Of a stretch of 64,000 nucleotides of DNA, positions 23,529 through 39,339 are shown piece after piece (within the stretch, counting starts at the first letter, position 1; each line of letters opens with the position of its first letter). A model generated the notes under the pieces. That model did no database searches. It was not told the origin of the DNA and worked only from the letters and a program-made list of their open reading frames with translations. The DNA comes from Ptiloglossa arizonensis (lineage: Eukaryota; Arthropoda; Insecta; Hymenoptera; Colletidae): positions 12,047,557-12,111,556 of the forward strand of contig NC_135051.1 of the NCBI RefSeq assembly GCF_051014685.1. Reading direction: 5' to 3'. The translations under genes and the position numbers were made by a program.

Positions 23529-26500
23529 TAAATAACTATAATTAACAAACTTACCGTTTAATAATAAACTAATACTGGGTAACCTTTGTACTGGCTTAAT
23601 CAGTAACTCCTTTAAGCTTTGTCGACCACATTCAGGTTTTGTCTGACAAACCTTCAGAAAAGCGTGAAATCGAGATTTGTTTTGATCACACTGATCAAGC
23701 ATGTCCTTTGTATTTTCGAAGAAGTTGACATATGGTGGGTACGCCTTGACTAGGTCAGGTGCAAACTTCAGAAATATATTACCTATACTAATATCCTCCA
23801 ACCAATGCGTGGCGCTGTATCTTAATTCTTCTAACATTTTTTTATGAACTTCATAAATTGGTGGAAAATTACCAAATATAATTTTAGCTTCTGTACCATT
23901 TAATAATTCGCCGCTTGTATCTATGAGATCTTCCAATGGTGACTTAAATAACTAGAAAAATAAATAATGTTAATGCACAGAAATACATATATTCACTACT
24001 TATTTCCACATAGTATGAATCAAAAAAGAATTTTTACCGTCATAATTGTACTAAGAATGCCAACATAATTTGATTCTGTTTGTACCAATTCTAAGAAAAC
24101 TTGATGCCTGGGTGATAAATTTTTCCTAGAACTGTCCGTGTTAACAGCTTCCACTTCTGGAATATCTGATAGTTATCAATAATTCAATTTTATATTATCT
24201 TCCCCTTCATATGGTTCATATAAAAATTTACTAATCGTTAGAAATATTAAGTTGAAAAATTTGGACTATATGTGCTGTTAGAACGATAATGTTAAAGAAA
24301 ATAAATGTAAAATGTATATCACTGTATTAAACAAAGCAAATGAACCACAAAGGAAGAGAAGATGTAGTAGGATCGTTAAAAAGACATTAAAATGTTATGT
24401 ATATGACAACTAATAATTATAGAAAATTTTCAAAAACTAAAATAAACTTAGAAAAAAATAAAATATAAAAAGCTATATATTTAAAAAAAAGGTAACTAAC
24501 CATCAAGTAATGGCTTATCTGGACTTGCTGTGCAATCAAGGAAACTTCCACTAACACTTAAAAGTCCTGCATCACTAATGCTAGATCGTCTCTTATGCAG
24601 AGCTGGTGAGTCTGCACCATTTTGGACCAGACTAGATAAAGTTTCTGCCAAACGTTTACGTTTTCGTCTTGTAGACGCTGTACTCGGAGTTGTAGTTTGT
24701 TGACTATCTCGTCTAGCTGATATAGTTGGTGATAGAACAGATTCCAAGTACTGGACATAAAATAAACTATTAAATAAGAAATTTATCTAATAATCTTAAT
24801 AAACTTACATCTTCAAATAAATACTCCTTTTCATCAGCTGCACCCTCATTTTGCACAGATGTCCAAAACCACTCTGCTTTTACAATATGAGCCCTCACAG
24901 AAGCTAAATCCGGTAATACATTTACATTTGATTCATCCACAACCTAAAGTAAAAAAATTTAGAGGTATATAATTAATTTATGTTTTTCTAATAGTTCAAA
25001 CAAGTATGACAGATATATTAGAAACACATAATAAACACAATATTTTGTTAGTTTTAACAATACAATTAGACAATTATAATAGAAAGTCTATAGTGACGTA
25101 ATATACTGTATAAGTTGAAATATACTTACAAATAATAAAATACTAATTACATAAATATCCAGTATTAGCTACTATAAGTGTAAATACAATTTGATACATT
25201 ACAAAGATAACATGACAAAGACATAACAATTTACTATATTTAAATTACTAAAAGTTATGTGACCTACATGTAACACACATTATTAACAAATACTTTGTTT
25301 CTACATTTGCATTTAATACTTTTGTACTCTCATTTCACATCGTAATTTCCATAGTATTCTTAAAATTTGGTTGTCTAAATTAACAGTAAATGAAATAAAC
25401 AATCAATCTGCACTTCCACAACCTATAAAATCCCATAAAAAAAATAAAGATACCGAGGATACGGGCATGTCCTCCTGTTTCTCCTGTTTTATATGATCAT
25501 CTTTTGGAGCACAAGTTTTAGAAGAAACATTTGAATGTTTTCCATATGATGTAAAAGTACTTCTTGAGCCATGTTCAGAATTTGATAATTTTGTTATTTT
25601 TACAGGTGCAGGAAAAGGACTATGTAAAGGAGTATACCTCTGTTTCTGATGATTTTCTGGAATTTGGGGATCTGAACTAACAAGCACATATTGCTTAAAC
25701 ATTGGAGAAAAATTGAAATGACTAAATTTTGACAAAATAGATGAATTTAATTTATATGTGCTTAAAAAATTTTTTTTTTTTGTTATCTGTGTAGATGAAT
25801 TGTGCAAAAGAGAATCATTAAATTCTGAGTCATACCGCTTTACTAAATTAGGATGAGAATACACTTTTTTAAATTTGAATTTATCTGGAGAAGTGAGCTT
25901 ATGAATTGAAATACAAGATTTAACTTTTCGCCATTTAATATACTGTCTGGGAGTAAAAATTTTCCTATTAAGGAAACAAAAATTTTGTGTACAATGTGTG
26001 TTTTTACAAGATTTTGAAACGTGACTTTCACTATCAGGACATTGTTCATTTATATGTTGAGTAACTCTTTTCTTACATAGTGTGGAAGACTTGAAATTAT
26101 ATACTCCTAATTGAGTAGATGTATTTTTGTTATCAGTGTTTTCATTTGAAATAACATCAAATATATTATTTCCTAATGTTCTACCATTACTAATTACTGA
26201 AGATGAAAACGTAGAATGCATATCCAACATTGTGGATGTTAATGGAATATTAGTTTGCTGTGATACAGTTAAGGCATTTGTTTGTATTGGATTATGTGGA
26301 TACCTTGTAGTAGACATATCAATACCAGAATCAGTTTGTGTTACAGATAATTCAGACATATTATGAGACTCATTTGGTAAATTTGTATAATCATATAAAT
26401 TATCATCCATACAAATTGCTGAATCTTGACTTATATCATTTGGTATGGAGTAATTGAATTTATTTTCTTTGCATTCAAGATATTGTGGTATAGAACAACA

Positions 26501-29500
26501 ACAACGATATGGAAAATGTTTGAAATTTTTTGTCAAATTTATATGACTAATATTGCTAGTATATGAGGAATTTACTGTTTTTATGTTAGGAATAGTATTA
26601 GTATATGGATTGTAAAAAGTAAAGGAAAATGGTTTTATTTTTGTATAACGGTGTGGAATATAATTAGGATTTTTAGTACATGGTAACATGTCAAATGTAT
26701 TGTTGAATTTCTTGTATTCACGACTTCCTATGTCTGTTACCTAAAGAATTTAATGTCCTCTTATATATTAAATGTTTATGTACATGATACTAATATTGTA
26801 CACTGCAAATAATAGGTGTTAGATATGAAATATTTTATTATAAACTTACCACATGTGTGCAATTTGGATCATCTATTTCTGTAGATTCACCACCTTGCTG
26901 TTGAAGAACTTCACACATGTGACGTTTCTCTTCATCAGGAAAACCAAAGAAACATACTTTTGCACCAAAAAATGGTTTTAGTTTATAACTTATGATCTGT
27001 ATAAACATAACATTTTTGTCATGTCAAGCATAAAATCTTGAAATCTGGTAAAGTTCTATTACATATTTTCTATTTTCTTCATCTTTATCACATACATATT
27101 AGTAAAAATAACTAATAAAAATAAAGAAAAAAGAAATTATTAAATAATTATTATTAATAAAAGTATTACCAGATCTTCATTATTTCCATAATTGGAAATA
27201 TCGTCTTTGGCATTCCATAAAGCTGCCACCCAATCCATTGACATTATGGGAACCCGAAATGTAACAGCATATCTATACTTATCTCCACCGCAGCAATTAG
27301 CAATGAGATGCGTCACCTTTGCACCCATTTCTTTTCTAATACTTCCACCCATGTTATGGATCATGTTGATCAATTTAGTCTGTGATGATAAAATTAGTAT
27401 TATAAAACTACTTTTTGTTTATTCAATTTTTTAATACACTAAGTATAAGTTTATACTTTGACACTAACCAATTCATCCTTTTTCCTAAACCCAGTAAATA
27501 CTACTACCATGCCTACCATAGCTTGCGTATACATTGGTCTATTAATACTAGGTAGTGAGTCCTTTCTTTCTGCCAATTGCAGAAGTGCTGTCGGTCCCAA
27601 TATTCTATAATTTGTTAAATTAAAACAACCAAAAGTCAGATTCTTTTGTTTATTTTTTAACAAATTAAGAAGTATATGAAATTAATTACAACAGACCTAT
27701 GGGCACTTTTATGAAGAGCATCGTATTCAGGTCCCTCAAACTGTTTTAATATAAAGTAAGTACAATATGCTGTATCTTCTATATATTCTAAACCTGTTTC
27801 TGATTTAAGAACAGGTACACTAAACTGCTGAGCAGCAGCACCAAGTGCAGGATCATCGCAAGCTGCACCAATTAAGCATATCCTCTTTTTACGTGGTATA
27901 ATCACAGCTGAAATTAGAATAAGGTAAATAATATTTTTTATATGCTTGCTTTAATATATGACTGTTACATAATAACCTATTATACTTTGCAATGTAAATT
28001 GTAATTTGTGATTGTATATAAAATGCTGTCCAGTAGTCGTAGTATTCTACAGATCATTGTCTATGGTTCAGTGTTCATGAATCTTGATCAACCATATTTG
28101 GTCTACATAAAGTGTTACAAGTTGTTTTTTAGAAAGTTGTTAGGAATGACAACAAAATTTTGTTTTAGTTTCATAGAATTCTTGAAAACCTATTATATGA
28201 CATATAAAACATTGCAATTAAATGTCTCAGAGGACTAGAAGGTGTTATTCATAATTTTATTAAATGGTATGATACATATTCTTGCATTTATAGATAGCTC
28301 ATTTAAAAACAAATAACATTTATTCAAAACATTCTTTCCTACTACACATGATTTAAAAAATAAAATGATAAATAAATTTTAAAAAGTACATTGGAAGGCA
28401 TTAATTAAAATATTTTATGTTGTTGAATTTTAGTTTATTAAATGTTTAGAGTAATCTATCTATTATTTATAAATAAATATCTAAATATCTATTTCTACAA
28501 ATTTATTCATTACTTCCTGCATCATGGATTTGTAAGAGAAACAGACACAAATGTTGGAGATCCTATATTCCTATTCTCTTGTTATGGTAACTACAGATAT
28601 AAAACAGGTATTAAAACTCTATAAAAAAGTCTAAGGCATAGCATTTAGTATAATTTCTTCCTAATTTTTGCAAAATAGCAACCTTAATATATTGATCAAA
28701 TGTTTTAAAAGTTTGTTAGCATAAAATATAATTATCATTGTATTTTTGAAACGATAGATAATAGAAAAAAAGGTTTCAAATAAATGATATTTCTTATTAA
28801 ATAAACTATCCAAGAATGCAAAGATTTATGTACCACTTCATTAAAAAAAAATGACAGTTGACATTCTTTTTTCTCTGTAAAATGTCCAACTACAGTCACA
28901 CAATAAACTTCCACAAACTTTGCGAAATAACAAAGAATTTTGTCACTCCATAGTTTCTAAAAAAATAACTTGTGACACTTTATTTGAATTAACCTGTGTA
29001 AATGTATATTAACTAATATACAAGCTATTTAGGATATTCTTAATAGTCTTTTTCAATTTCACTCAAAGGGAACCATGAATGGTCCAAAAGTATATAGCTT
29101 AAATACTGAATGACTAGCTTCTCAGCAAATCAAGTACTGTTTCTAATATGATCCTCAACAAAGTGTAATATTCAAAATCAGTTATTTGCTCATATGTGGT
29201 GATATAGTATTAGGCTCCTACATGTTCTTACTTGATTAATTTATATCTGTTTTATTTTATCCAATGTTAACATATTCTTTTATTCTGTTGTATACTGTAT
29301 AGTAATTCAATCATAGATAATTTTATTTTATTAATTGAACTTGGTAAAACCTGTCTATCATTCTTGTTATTTTTTTTTAGACTACTTATACTAGAGTTGA
29401 AATAGTAAAACATGATCTAATACCTTATCTATCAAAAAGCTAACTGAAAAATATTTCTAATTGTTACTGGTTATACATGATATAAAAAACTTATATTATA

Positions 29501-30748
29501 TCATGTTTATATCCAAATGTTTTAAATATTTTAAAATAATTTTATAATATCCCAATTAAAATAATATAAATATTTTTATAATTAAAATCAAATATACTTC
29601 ATAAACTTAAATCATTATAAATTATTACTTTCATTTTATAATTAAAACATAAACATATTATAGAGATTTATTAATTTATACAATATGTGCTATCCATATA
29701 AGTCAATGCTAATTTTTATAACACTTGTTACATAAAAAATTTCTAATGTTACATTTTAATAATAAATAATTATAAAACATTAAATGAATATTTACAATAA
29801 TATCAATGAATCACTAGATTCAAATAATAGTCAAAGTTGAAAGAAATGACACAAGCTATGAGTGACGATTTATAAATATAATCTACACAACTGACAATAA
29901 AGAAAATCCTTCTATATTCACAAACAAAGGCTGTATTAATACCTATTGTTCCATGCCTAATCTTATTTCATATAATAGATATGAAACAACCCTCTTGATC
30001 CTTTTACTTTTCCATTTTAGGTCCCCCATAAATAATGACTGAGTCAAAACAAAGGTATATGGGCAGAAAGTACCTAAAGTGACATTCCATATTTACTTAT
30101 TAGTTACTTATTAATTAATAACAAAAAGTTGCCAATAATAATTTATAATTTTTTTTGTAATGTCCATGTCGTTCAAATATAAATAAATTATTACTATAAA
30201 GAATGGGATATTTTGTAAAATTATGTAATATATTTAATGATATAATGCACAACAGATAACATTTTTTCGTGTAACAAAAATTTATTCATATACGTAATTA
30301 ACCTTTAAATGACACGAAAGTAAACACAAAACAAGAATACGACATACCACAAAAAAGCTTATAAAGGTATTTCGAATTGATAAATTGTTCGTTTCTGACG
30401 TAATTTTGGAGAATAAGCCAAGGCCGAATTTATAAGAAACCGTTGACATCCCTCCCGCGTAAAGTTCAAAACATAATGCGAAAATGTTTGGCGAGTAACG
30501 CATATTATATTTCAATTTATCTATGGATTAAGATAGGTGACAGATATAAGACACGAGTATTGTCGCGTGAGTTTTGATAAAAAGTGAGGTAGGGTTAGTT
30601 TGTGCTGTGCCTAACGAATACGTATCGTTTAATATCGTACATCAGACCTTAAGCACAAAATGACAATACTGACGGACTTACGATCACTTCTAACTGCCTC
30701 TTCACTATTTATATCACTGATACTGCTATGAACGCTTTGCTCTTCCAT
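18969..30748 (-). CDS. Ect2: ECT2/pebble Rho guanine-nucleotide exchange factor
   Basis: Activates RhoA/Rho1 at the division plane to build the contractile ring, under control of the centralspindlin RacGAP. Coding exons run 30748-30682, 27907-27697, 27604-27469, 27379-27170, 26996-26850, 26740-25454 (cassette), 24943-24809, 24750-24501, 24165-24038, 23951-23555, 23455-23015, 22687-22533, 22410-22325, 20609-20435, 19094-18969. All junctions keep phase. The protein is 887 aa without the cassette (human about 880-914) and 1316 with it. Domains in order are the N-terminal BRCT0 (KKRICLIGAACDDP), BRCT1 (FTGFRKKDEL, NMGGSIRKEMGAKVTHLIAN), BRCT2 (AKVCFFGFPDEEKR to AEWFWTSV), a basic KRKRK linker, the DH domain (ELVQTESNYV, LLIKPVQRLPS), PH (LVLFLFTDTLEICKKR) and a basic tail (GRAFSFNKTPSKLKRAM). 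The start was chosen as the first ATG (MEEQSVHSS) in an exon ending at a GTAAGT donor. Intron 1 is 2.8 kb. Confidence 0.96.
19614..19627. promoter_or_regulatory. CRE palindrome in the last ECT2 intron
   Basis: The 14-base perfect palindrome GCGTGACGTCACGC contains the full cAMP-response element TGACGTCA bound by CREB/ATF-type bZIP factors. It lies in intron 14 of ECT2 (19095-20434), inside a small patch less AT-rich than the surrounding intron. An enhancer or internal promoter is possible; only the site itself is seen. Confidence 0.4.
21785..22219. mobile_element. Possible degenerate inverted-repeat element in ECT2 intron 13
   Basis: The left end ATATACAAGGTGGGTTATAT and the reverse complement of the right end, ATATACAGAGTGTGTCATCT, resemble each other and the CAGGGTG-type ends seen at 34.4 kb. 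The interior is AT-rich and non-coding. The match is short and weak, so this is a tentative call. Confidence 0.25.
23482..23526. repeat. (TTA)n microsatellite, about 15 units
   Basis: A pure TTA repeat lies in the 99-bp intron between the two DH-domain exons of ECT2 (donor at 23554, acceptor before 23455), so it makes up nearly half of that intron. Read through as coding it would give a run of Asn, but the GTAAGT donor places it outside the protein. Confidence 0.95.
25454..26740 (-). CDS. Ect2: ECT2 cassette exon, 429 codons, in-frame
   Basis: A 1287-bp exon is open throughout, flanked by an acceptor (TTCTTTAG before GTAACAGAC) and a donor (CCTCG before GTATCT). Both neighbouring junctions are phase 0, so it can be included or skipped without a frameshift. 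Skipping joins CTHV to VVDESNV, which matches the family consensus; inclusion inserts 429 residues inside BRCT2. A chance ORF this long is very unlikely in such AT-rich DNA. The peptide is Ser/Asn/Thr-rich, probably disordered, with SP/TP sites (TSPDKF, HSPFPAP), a basic patch (RQYIKWRKVK) and several Cys. A second possible donor lies six bases upstream (CCC before GTATCC), also phase 0. No known domain is recognised. Confidence 0.8.
27908..30681 (-). other. ECT2 intron 1, no other feature seen
   Basis: A 2.77-kb AT-rich intron separates the short first coding exon from the BRCT exons. It has a clear GTAAGT donor and a TTTCAG acceptor. Short ORFs on both strands inside it show no recognisable motif. 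Confidence 0.8.
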
Positions 30749-30869
30749 TTTGGCCGTTAGTTACAACATCATTTCAGTCGTACGTTCTTCTTCGTACTGA
30801 TTATTGGGAGCGCCTCCTATAGGCGAATCCAGTGAGAGAAAGGACCCGGAAAAATAAGGTAGAACAGTG

Positions 30870-30946
30870 GAGCTTGATGGCGCAGTGTATAGCGCCCTTG
30901 GTATGTACGTATAAACGAAACCCGAATTCAAATCCTGAACAGGTCC
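30870..30946 (+). pseudogene. tRNA-like relic (pseudo-tRNA or tRNA-derived SINE head)
   Basis: The 77-base segment contains an A-box-like TGGCGCAGTGTA and a B-box-like AATTCAAATCC at tRNA spacing. A perfect five-pair D-arm (GGCGC...GCGCC) is present, and the two ends can pair partially (GGAGCT with AGGTCC). The T-arm and anticodon arm do not pair properly, so it is not a working tRNA. It lies about 120-200 bp upstream of the ECT2 start codon on the opposite strand. A tRNA-derived SINE head is the likeliest explanation. Confidence 0.4.
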
Positions 30947-30989
30947 CCACGTGAATCTTTTTTTACAGATCCTACAGCACACGAGAAAC

Positions 30990-31022
30990 TTCAGATATGT
31001 GTGTGTGCGCGTGCGCACACAT
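30990..31022. repeat. TG/CG/CA alternating repeat, self-complementary
   Basis: A run of alternating purine and pyrimidine (TGTGTGTGCGCGTGCGCACACATG and edges) that is largely self-complementary. Such sequence can adopt Z-DNA or a hairpin. It lies in the intergenic DNA upstream of ECT2. Confidence 0.6.
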
Positions 31023-31029
31023 GTGATAT

Positions 31030-34000
31030 TACATTCGTATCGGTATTATATGACGTGTCAAATTTAAAAATTTGTCATATTGTTTTAATGTAAACGATAC
31101 TTTGATTTGTTTGTGTTACTACCGTTCTCAGTCTTAAATATTGGTAATATCTTGATAATTTACAAAGTGTAAAAATTAAAGCATCAAATAAATGAACAAA
31201 ATAATTATTTTCAAGAAGTAATTCTACTATTTTGACTAGTTAAAAAGTAAGTTAACGCAATTAAGTATCAATTGTAATACTTTTGTAAAGTAATAAAATA
31301 TTTTTTATCTCTAGTATGCTAAGGACAATGAACAAATAGTAACATAGTTAAAAAATTTTCAAAAATGAAAACTTCAGATTTCTAAAGTTTCATAAAAAAT
31401 ATTAAATAAATATATAAATAAAGTAAATTGTTGTATAAGAACTAAAAATTTGATTAAAAGAGAAGAAAAAGAATCATATATTAAAACAAATAAATAGTAA
31501 GAGGTATTAATAAATATATACTAATTATTACTAAAATAAATTAAAGAGAATTTCTCATCGATCATACATTATGCAGATAAAGTCCGAAATAAAAGAATGT
31601 AATTTATACAGTTTTATATCTTATAAACTTTATATTTTTAAAACTAATGCTTTGCATGTTAATAAATTGCTGAAAAATATTTAAACAATATTGTTTCGTA
31701 AATTAAAAGTATGAAATAATAAATTAAAATTTAAATACAAATGGAATAGAAGAATAACATGTACAAAAAAAAAAAAAATTTTTGACTAAAATTTATTAAT
31801 TATAATTAGTTAAAAGATAGAAGTAGTTTTATATTGATATGAGGTTCTTTGAATAATGTAAGAATTGAAAATTAACTGTCGTAAATGGAATATTATCAAG
31901 AATAAAGTACATAGAACTTTTGAGGGAAAGTTTATTGTCTTTATACAAAAATTTTAGGAAGATAATTATACAATTTTTAATAAAATAATAATGCTAAACA
32001 TGTTACACAAATGGTAAAATATTTGTTTAAAGAAAATACTCTAACTTCATTTTTCAACTTTTCAAAACCTAGATCTAAATTTGACAGAACATTTAAAGGA
32101 CAAATTAAGTAGATAAGTACTTCAAAACCAATGCTTTGTGAATCACAATTTGTATTAACCTTAAAACAAAAATTATTAGCTTCAAAATATAAGAAAAGTT
32201 AACATCTAACATAATAATCAATAATCTTTTAAAAGTGATAAGAACATAGGATTCTCTAATCTCTAAATAATTTAATATTTGGACAGCATAATTTATAATC
32301 GTATATTAATGTCAGCTTAATATTCAATACTTATACACTGGAGAATGCTCTCATGTCCGTTATTAAAAATAATATTTGATTCTTTACATTAGTATTGTAA
32401 AAAAAGTTAATAAATGTGTTTATGTAGTAAATAAACGTCATCTTCATTTCTATTACACTATTTCTCTTCTGTTAAATAAAATATGATACGTCAATATAAA
32501 TACCAACGCGATTGTATATGCTTGTATATTGGCACTAAATGACACTTTCTACTGTCGGCGTTTATTTAAAATCCATTATGAATATAATTGCAGTATGATC
32601 CACTGTGTTTCCTTGCGAAGTTCTACACGGAAATTATGGAGTTGCACGCAATCATAATTATCAGTAGTACCGCATTTTTTTTACTTATTTCCGTCTTTTC
32701 TTTTCTGTATTCTTCTACCCACTTACTACTGCTCACTCATCGTTGAAATTCTGCTTCTTTTTCCACTTCTAGCACGCACACACAATTAATTAATTTCACT
32801 CACTTCAGATTACGTATGAATAATTCGCTGTATCGTTCACAAAGAGATTAATCAGTTGAGGTTACAATTAAGATTTCATGCGACAGAACTATAATTTATA
32901 ATAGAATTTAAAGACAGTTACATATGCGTAACATTCTACAATGGAAGATTGTATTTTAATATCACTAGGCGACCTTAAATATTAAAAAATAGTATCAAAC
33001 GAATACCAAGGACTGCACACGCTGTTAACACTAAATTAGCGTGAAGTTATCGGTAATGTTAAGTGTCCTGTGTACCAATTTGTATCGATATCAATTACGT
33101 GTTTCTATATTAAAAGAAATTAGTAAATTATACAAATAATAATAATTTCAAAGTTGTATACTTATCAATTAATAAATATATAATAGAAAGTCACACTTTA
33201 TTATATGGCAGAAAAAATTATATAAAATTAAGTAGCTCAAATTATGTTCTTCGAGCAAAACATTTGGTAACATTGACAAATCTTCGCCATATTTCTTTAG
33301 TGAATAATTTGAGTTTTTGAAACGATAGAAAATCTATATAAATTTTAATGATTACATGCACTTACTCATTGAAAGAAATAAAAATTCAAAATTTAACAGT
33401 GCAATACTCAATGGACATTTAAGGAGATAATAGGAATTACACTTCATATTTCTACACATTGAAAATATACAAATTTTATCAATAGTTTTTATTACAGTCA
33501 AAAGTAATGACGTGTTTACATTGTAAATATATGTTATTGACAATGTAATAAATTGTTCATAAATGGAGTATTTCTAACCACTTATACTAAAAGAAAACAC
33601 ATATACTCAAAGGATATAAATATATAAACTAATTTTATAGTGACCTATAAATAAGTCAAAATACATTACTTATATTTAATACACAACTGATTAATCTTAT
33701 TCAATGAATCTCACAAACAATTCGAAGTATTTCACTAAATAACTTCTACTAGTTTATAACCTCATACAAATAGCATGGAACACGCATGTTGATTATTACA
33801 TTTTGTGTTCATATTTAAGCAGACATGACGTCTGATATTACTATGGATATATTTCGCTTTAAAAATATACAATTTAATTTTGTATTGTACATGATTTCTA
33901 ATCTTAAAGGAAAAATTTTTAAATTGCATAAATTTGTTTCTTTGCTTATAGAACTGTGCGTGTCCAACCATTATGAGATGCAGATATTAAAAAAGATTGC

Positions 34001-34430
34001 AAGTACTAGTCTTATTACATGTTACTAATTTATGCACCAGAGAAACAAAGATTATCATACTTTAACAATTTTCTTACATGCTTTAAAAAGGCACATTCTA
34101 TATGTATTTAAATTAAAGATATCGAACTCAAACACCATTGATACATCTTAAGAAGCAGAAAGTTATTAATTTATACAAACATACATTTTGTTTTATAGAT
34201 GGTCTAGATTCGTTCGACTTCAGATTTATATCTGAAGCTCACCTAACATAGTTAGCCTGGAATTATACATTATTAACAGAGTTGGTACATACCAAAAATT
34301 AGAATAAATAATACTTGTATCATACATTTTATCTATATTTATCAAAATAGATCATTTGAAAAATATGTTGAACATTTATTTGAAAATTGAAGTATAATTT
34401 AATATATACTGAAACAGAAGTATTATTGAC
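31030..34430. other. AT-rich intergenic DNA between ECT2 and PCYT1
   Basis: No gene or RNA motif is supportable in this 3.4-kb stretch. Chance ORFs of 60-70 codons at 33352-33543 and 33762-34028 overlap on both strands. Confidence 0.5.
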
Positions 34431-34436
34431 TGTATG

Positions 34437-34992
34437 CAGGGTGAAACCCGTAACATGGTAATTTCAAATAACTTGTAAATCATTTGATATATGAAAAAGA
34501 GTTTCGAATACGAGTTGCATATCTTCCAGAGGGACATACAGTACTGTAATCAGTTTTAGATTATTTCGCTTTTTTATTGAGATTTGAAAGTGACTTTCAG
34601 TTTTTGAAATGGAATGACTAATAATTCTTGCTGTTACAAACATTGCAAAAGTAAGACCTTTTTCGTGTACAACTTACTAAGCTTAATTGATTAAGAATAT
34701 CTAACATCTAACAAGGACTGTATTTACCAATATGACCTGCTATCATTAATGTAAGATAATTTATGTGAGAATAACTCACTAATTATTTATTTTAGAATTT
34801 TGAAAAAATATGAGTCACTCCATTTAAAAAGCTGAAAGTGACCTTTATATCAGTAATAAAAAAAAAAAACAAAATAATACGAAACCAATTATAGTGCCTC
34901 TGGAAACCACATGATATTTATTTGAAATAGTTTTTTGTACAACAAATAATTTATTTGATATTTGAAATCGTCATATTACGATATTCCCCCTG
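34437..34992. mobile_element. 556-bp non-autonomous element with long inverted ends
   Basis: The left end begins CAGGGTGAAACCCGTAACAT and the reverse complement of the right end begins CAGGGGGAATATCGTAATAT. The two arms align ungapped at roughly 70-75 percent identity over about 80 bp (shared ATTTCAAATA and TAAAT.ATTTG), and again further in (TTCCAGAGG). Both ends are preceded by TAT followed by a purine. The interior has no ORF, so this is a MITE-like DNA transposon copy. The CAGGGTG-type end is widespread in insects, but I do not assign a superfamily. Confidence 0.8.
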
Positions 34993-34999
34993 TATATAA

Positions 35000-35428
35000 C
35001 ATTATTTAAGTAATTAATTATGAGGTAACTTGTAAAAAATGTTATACAAAATTAGTAAGAATTATAAAATTCAAAATATATAATAAACTATCGTTCGTAA
35101 CATAGGAATCCTTAAAATTGCAAGTAATGAGAATAAAAAATTCTTGAGAATAGTCGTAACAGGCGTATTAAATTTCTGTATGTCATTGTGTATATTAATA
35201 ATACATATTCTAATCTATATATTATAATTTATAATTGAATTGAATTTCTACACCATACAGGCAATTTTATATTATGTATAGTATGGAATCATACCATACA
35301 AAGACTATTAAGCATAGCATTATAATTCATATCAGCAGATTATATGGCTGTATGAAAACATCTCTATACATTCTTGAAGAGATTATACAATATATTTGGT
35401 TAGAATGCTATTCTGGGAAAATAAGTTG
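35000..35428. other. Probable PCYT1 3' flank / 3' UTR
   Basis: AT-rich DNA immediately downstream of the PCYT1 stop on the minus strand, with several small direct and inverted repeats (ATATTATAATTTATAATTG near 35220). The polyadenylation site was not placed. Confidence 0.4.
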
Positions 35429-38679
<3,251 letters not shown>

Positions 38680-38682
38680 TTT

Positions 38683-39336
38683 CTATTGTGCCAATGTCAG
38701 GCCCATATAAATCCTGTTAAAAAAACATACAGGATGTTAATTTATTTTACCATTACTAATTATATCACAATGCAACTATTTAGTAACACAGGGTTTGCGT
38801 ATATTAAGTGTAATAGAAACAGAAACAGAAACAAATTTGGAAATATTTATCAAAGCATTTTGTAAAATTTAATTTAAAATAAGAATATTGTTTAAATTAA
38901 TTTAAAAAATATTAATTCTATTTAAATTACACCTAAACATGTTATTTTATACATATATTACAGTTAGTAACCTACAGAAAAGTAACAACAGTTTACCTGG
39001 TTTTTTTACATTATTTTAAAATTATTGACAAATGTCATTAGCACAGGTCTGTGCATGTATATCATTATAGTTTTAAAATTTGGTGTATATCAATCATGTT
39101 TGGTGTTATTACACTCAATTATTTAATGAAATTTTATAGATATCGTTCACTTTGTGCAAACCATTAACATGTCGCAAAATATGTTCTAAAATTAAAAAAG
39201 AAGAATACATGAAACAAAATGTAACGTAACAGTATGAATCACAAATACAATACCTGTGGAGTGATAATAATTTAACGATACAAGGAACGTTACAATAAGT
39301 AACTTGTTGACCCGGCTTTCGATAATCTGTCGTCAT
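38683..39336 (-). promoter_or_regulatory. Probable PCYT1 5' exon carrying an upstream ORF
   Basis: An ATG at 39336 opens MTTDYRKPGQQ... and reaches a donor (CACAG before GTATTG, exon end 39254). An acceptor (TTTTTTAACAG) begins an exon at 38713 that contains the PCYT1 start codon. Joining the two gives a 37-codon upstream ORF ending at TAG 38685-38683, followed by one codon (AAA) and the PCYT1 ATG in the same frame. Translation of such an ORF would be expected to reduce main-ORF initiation or allow termination-reinitiation. The splice is predicted, not observed; the exon could instead belong to another transcript. Confidence 0.4.
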
Positions 39337-39339
39337 ATG

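Noticed and set aside
23472..23550. Asn-rich tail of the DH-domain ORF
   Set aside because: A GTAAGT donor at 23554 precedes it and the next exon joins in phase, so the TTA repeat is intronic.
30761..31018. 85-codon minus-strand ORF upstream of ECT2
   Set aside because: It covers the tRNA-like relic and a dinucleotide repeat and has no link to the ECT2 frame.
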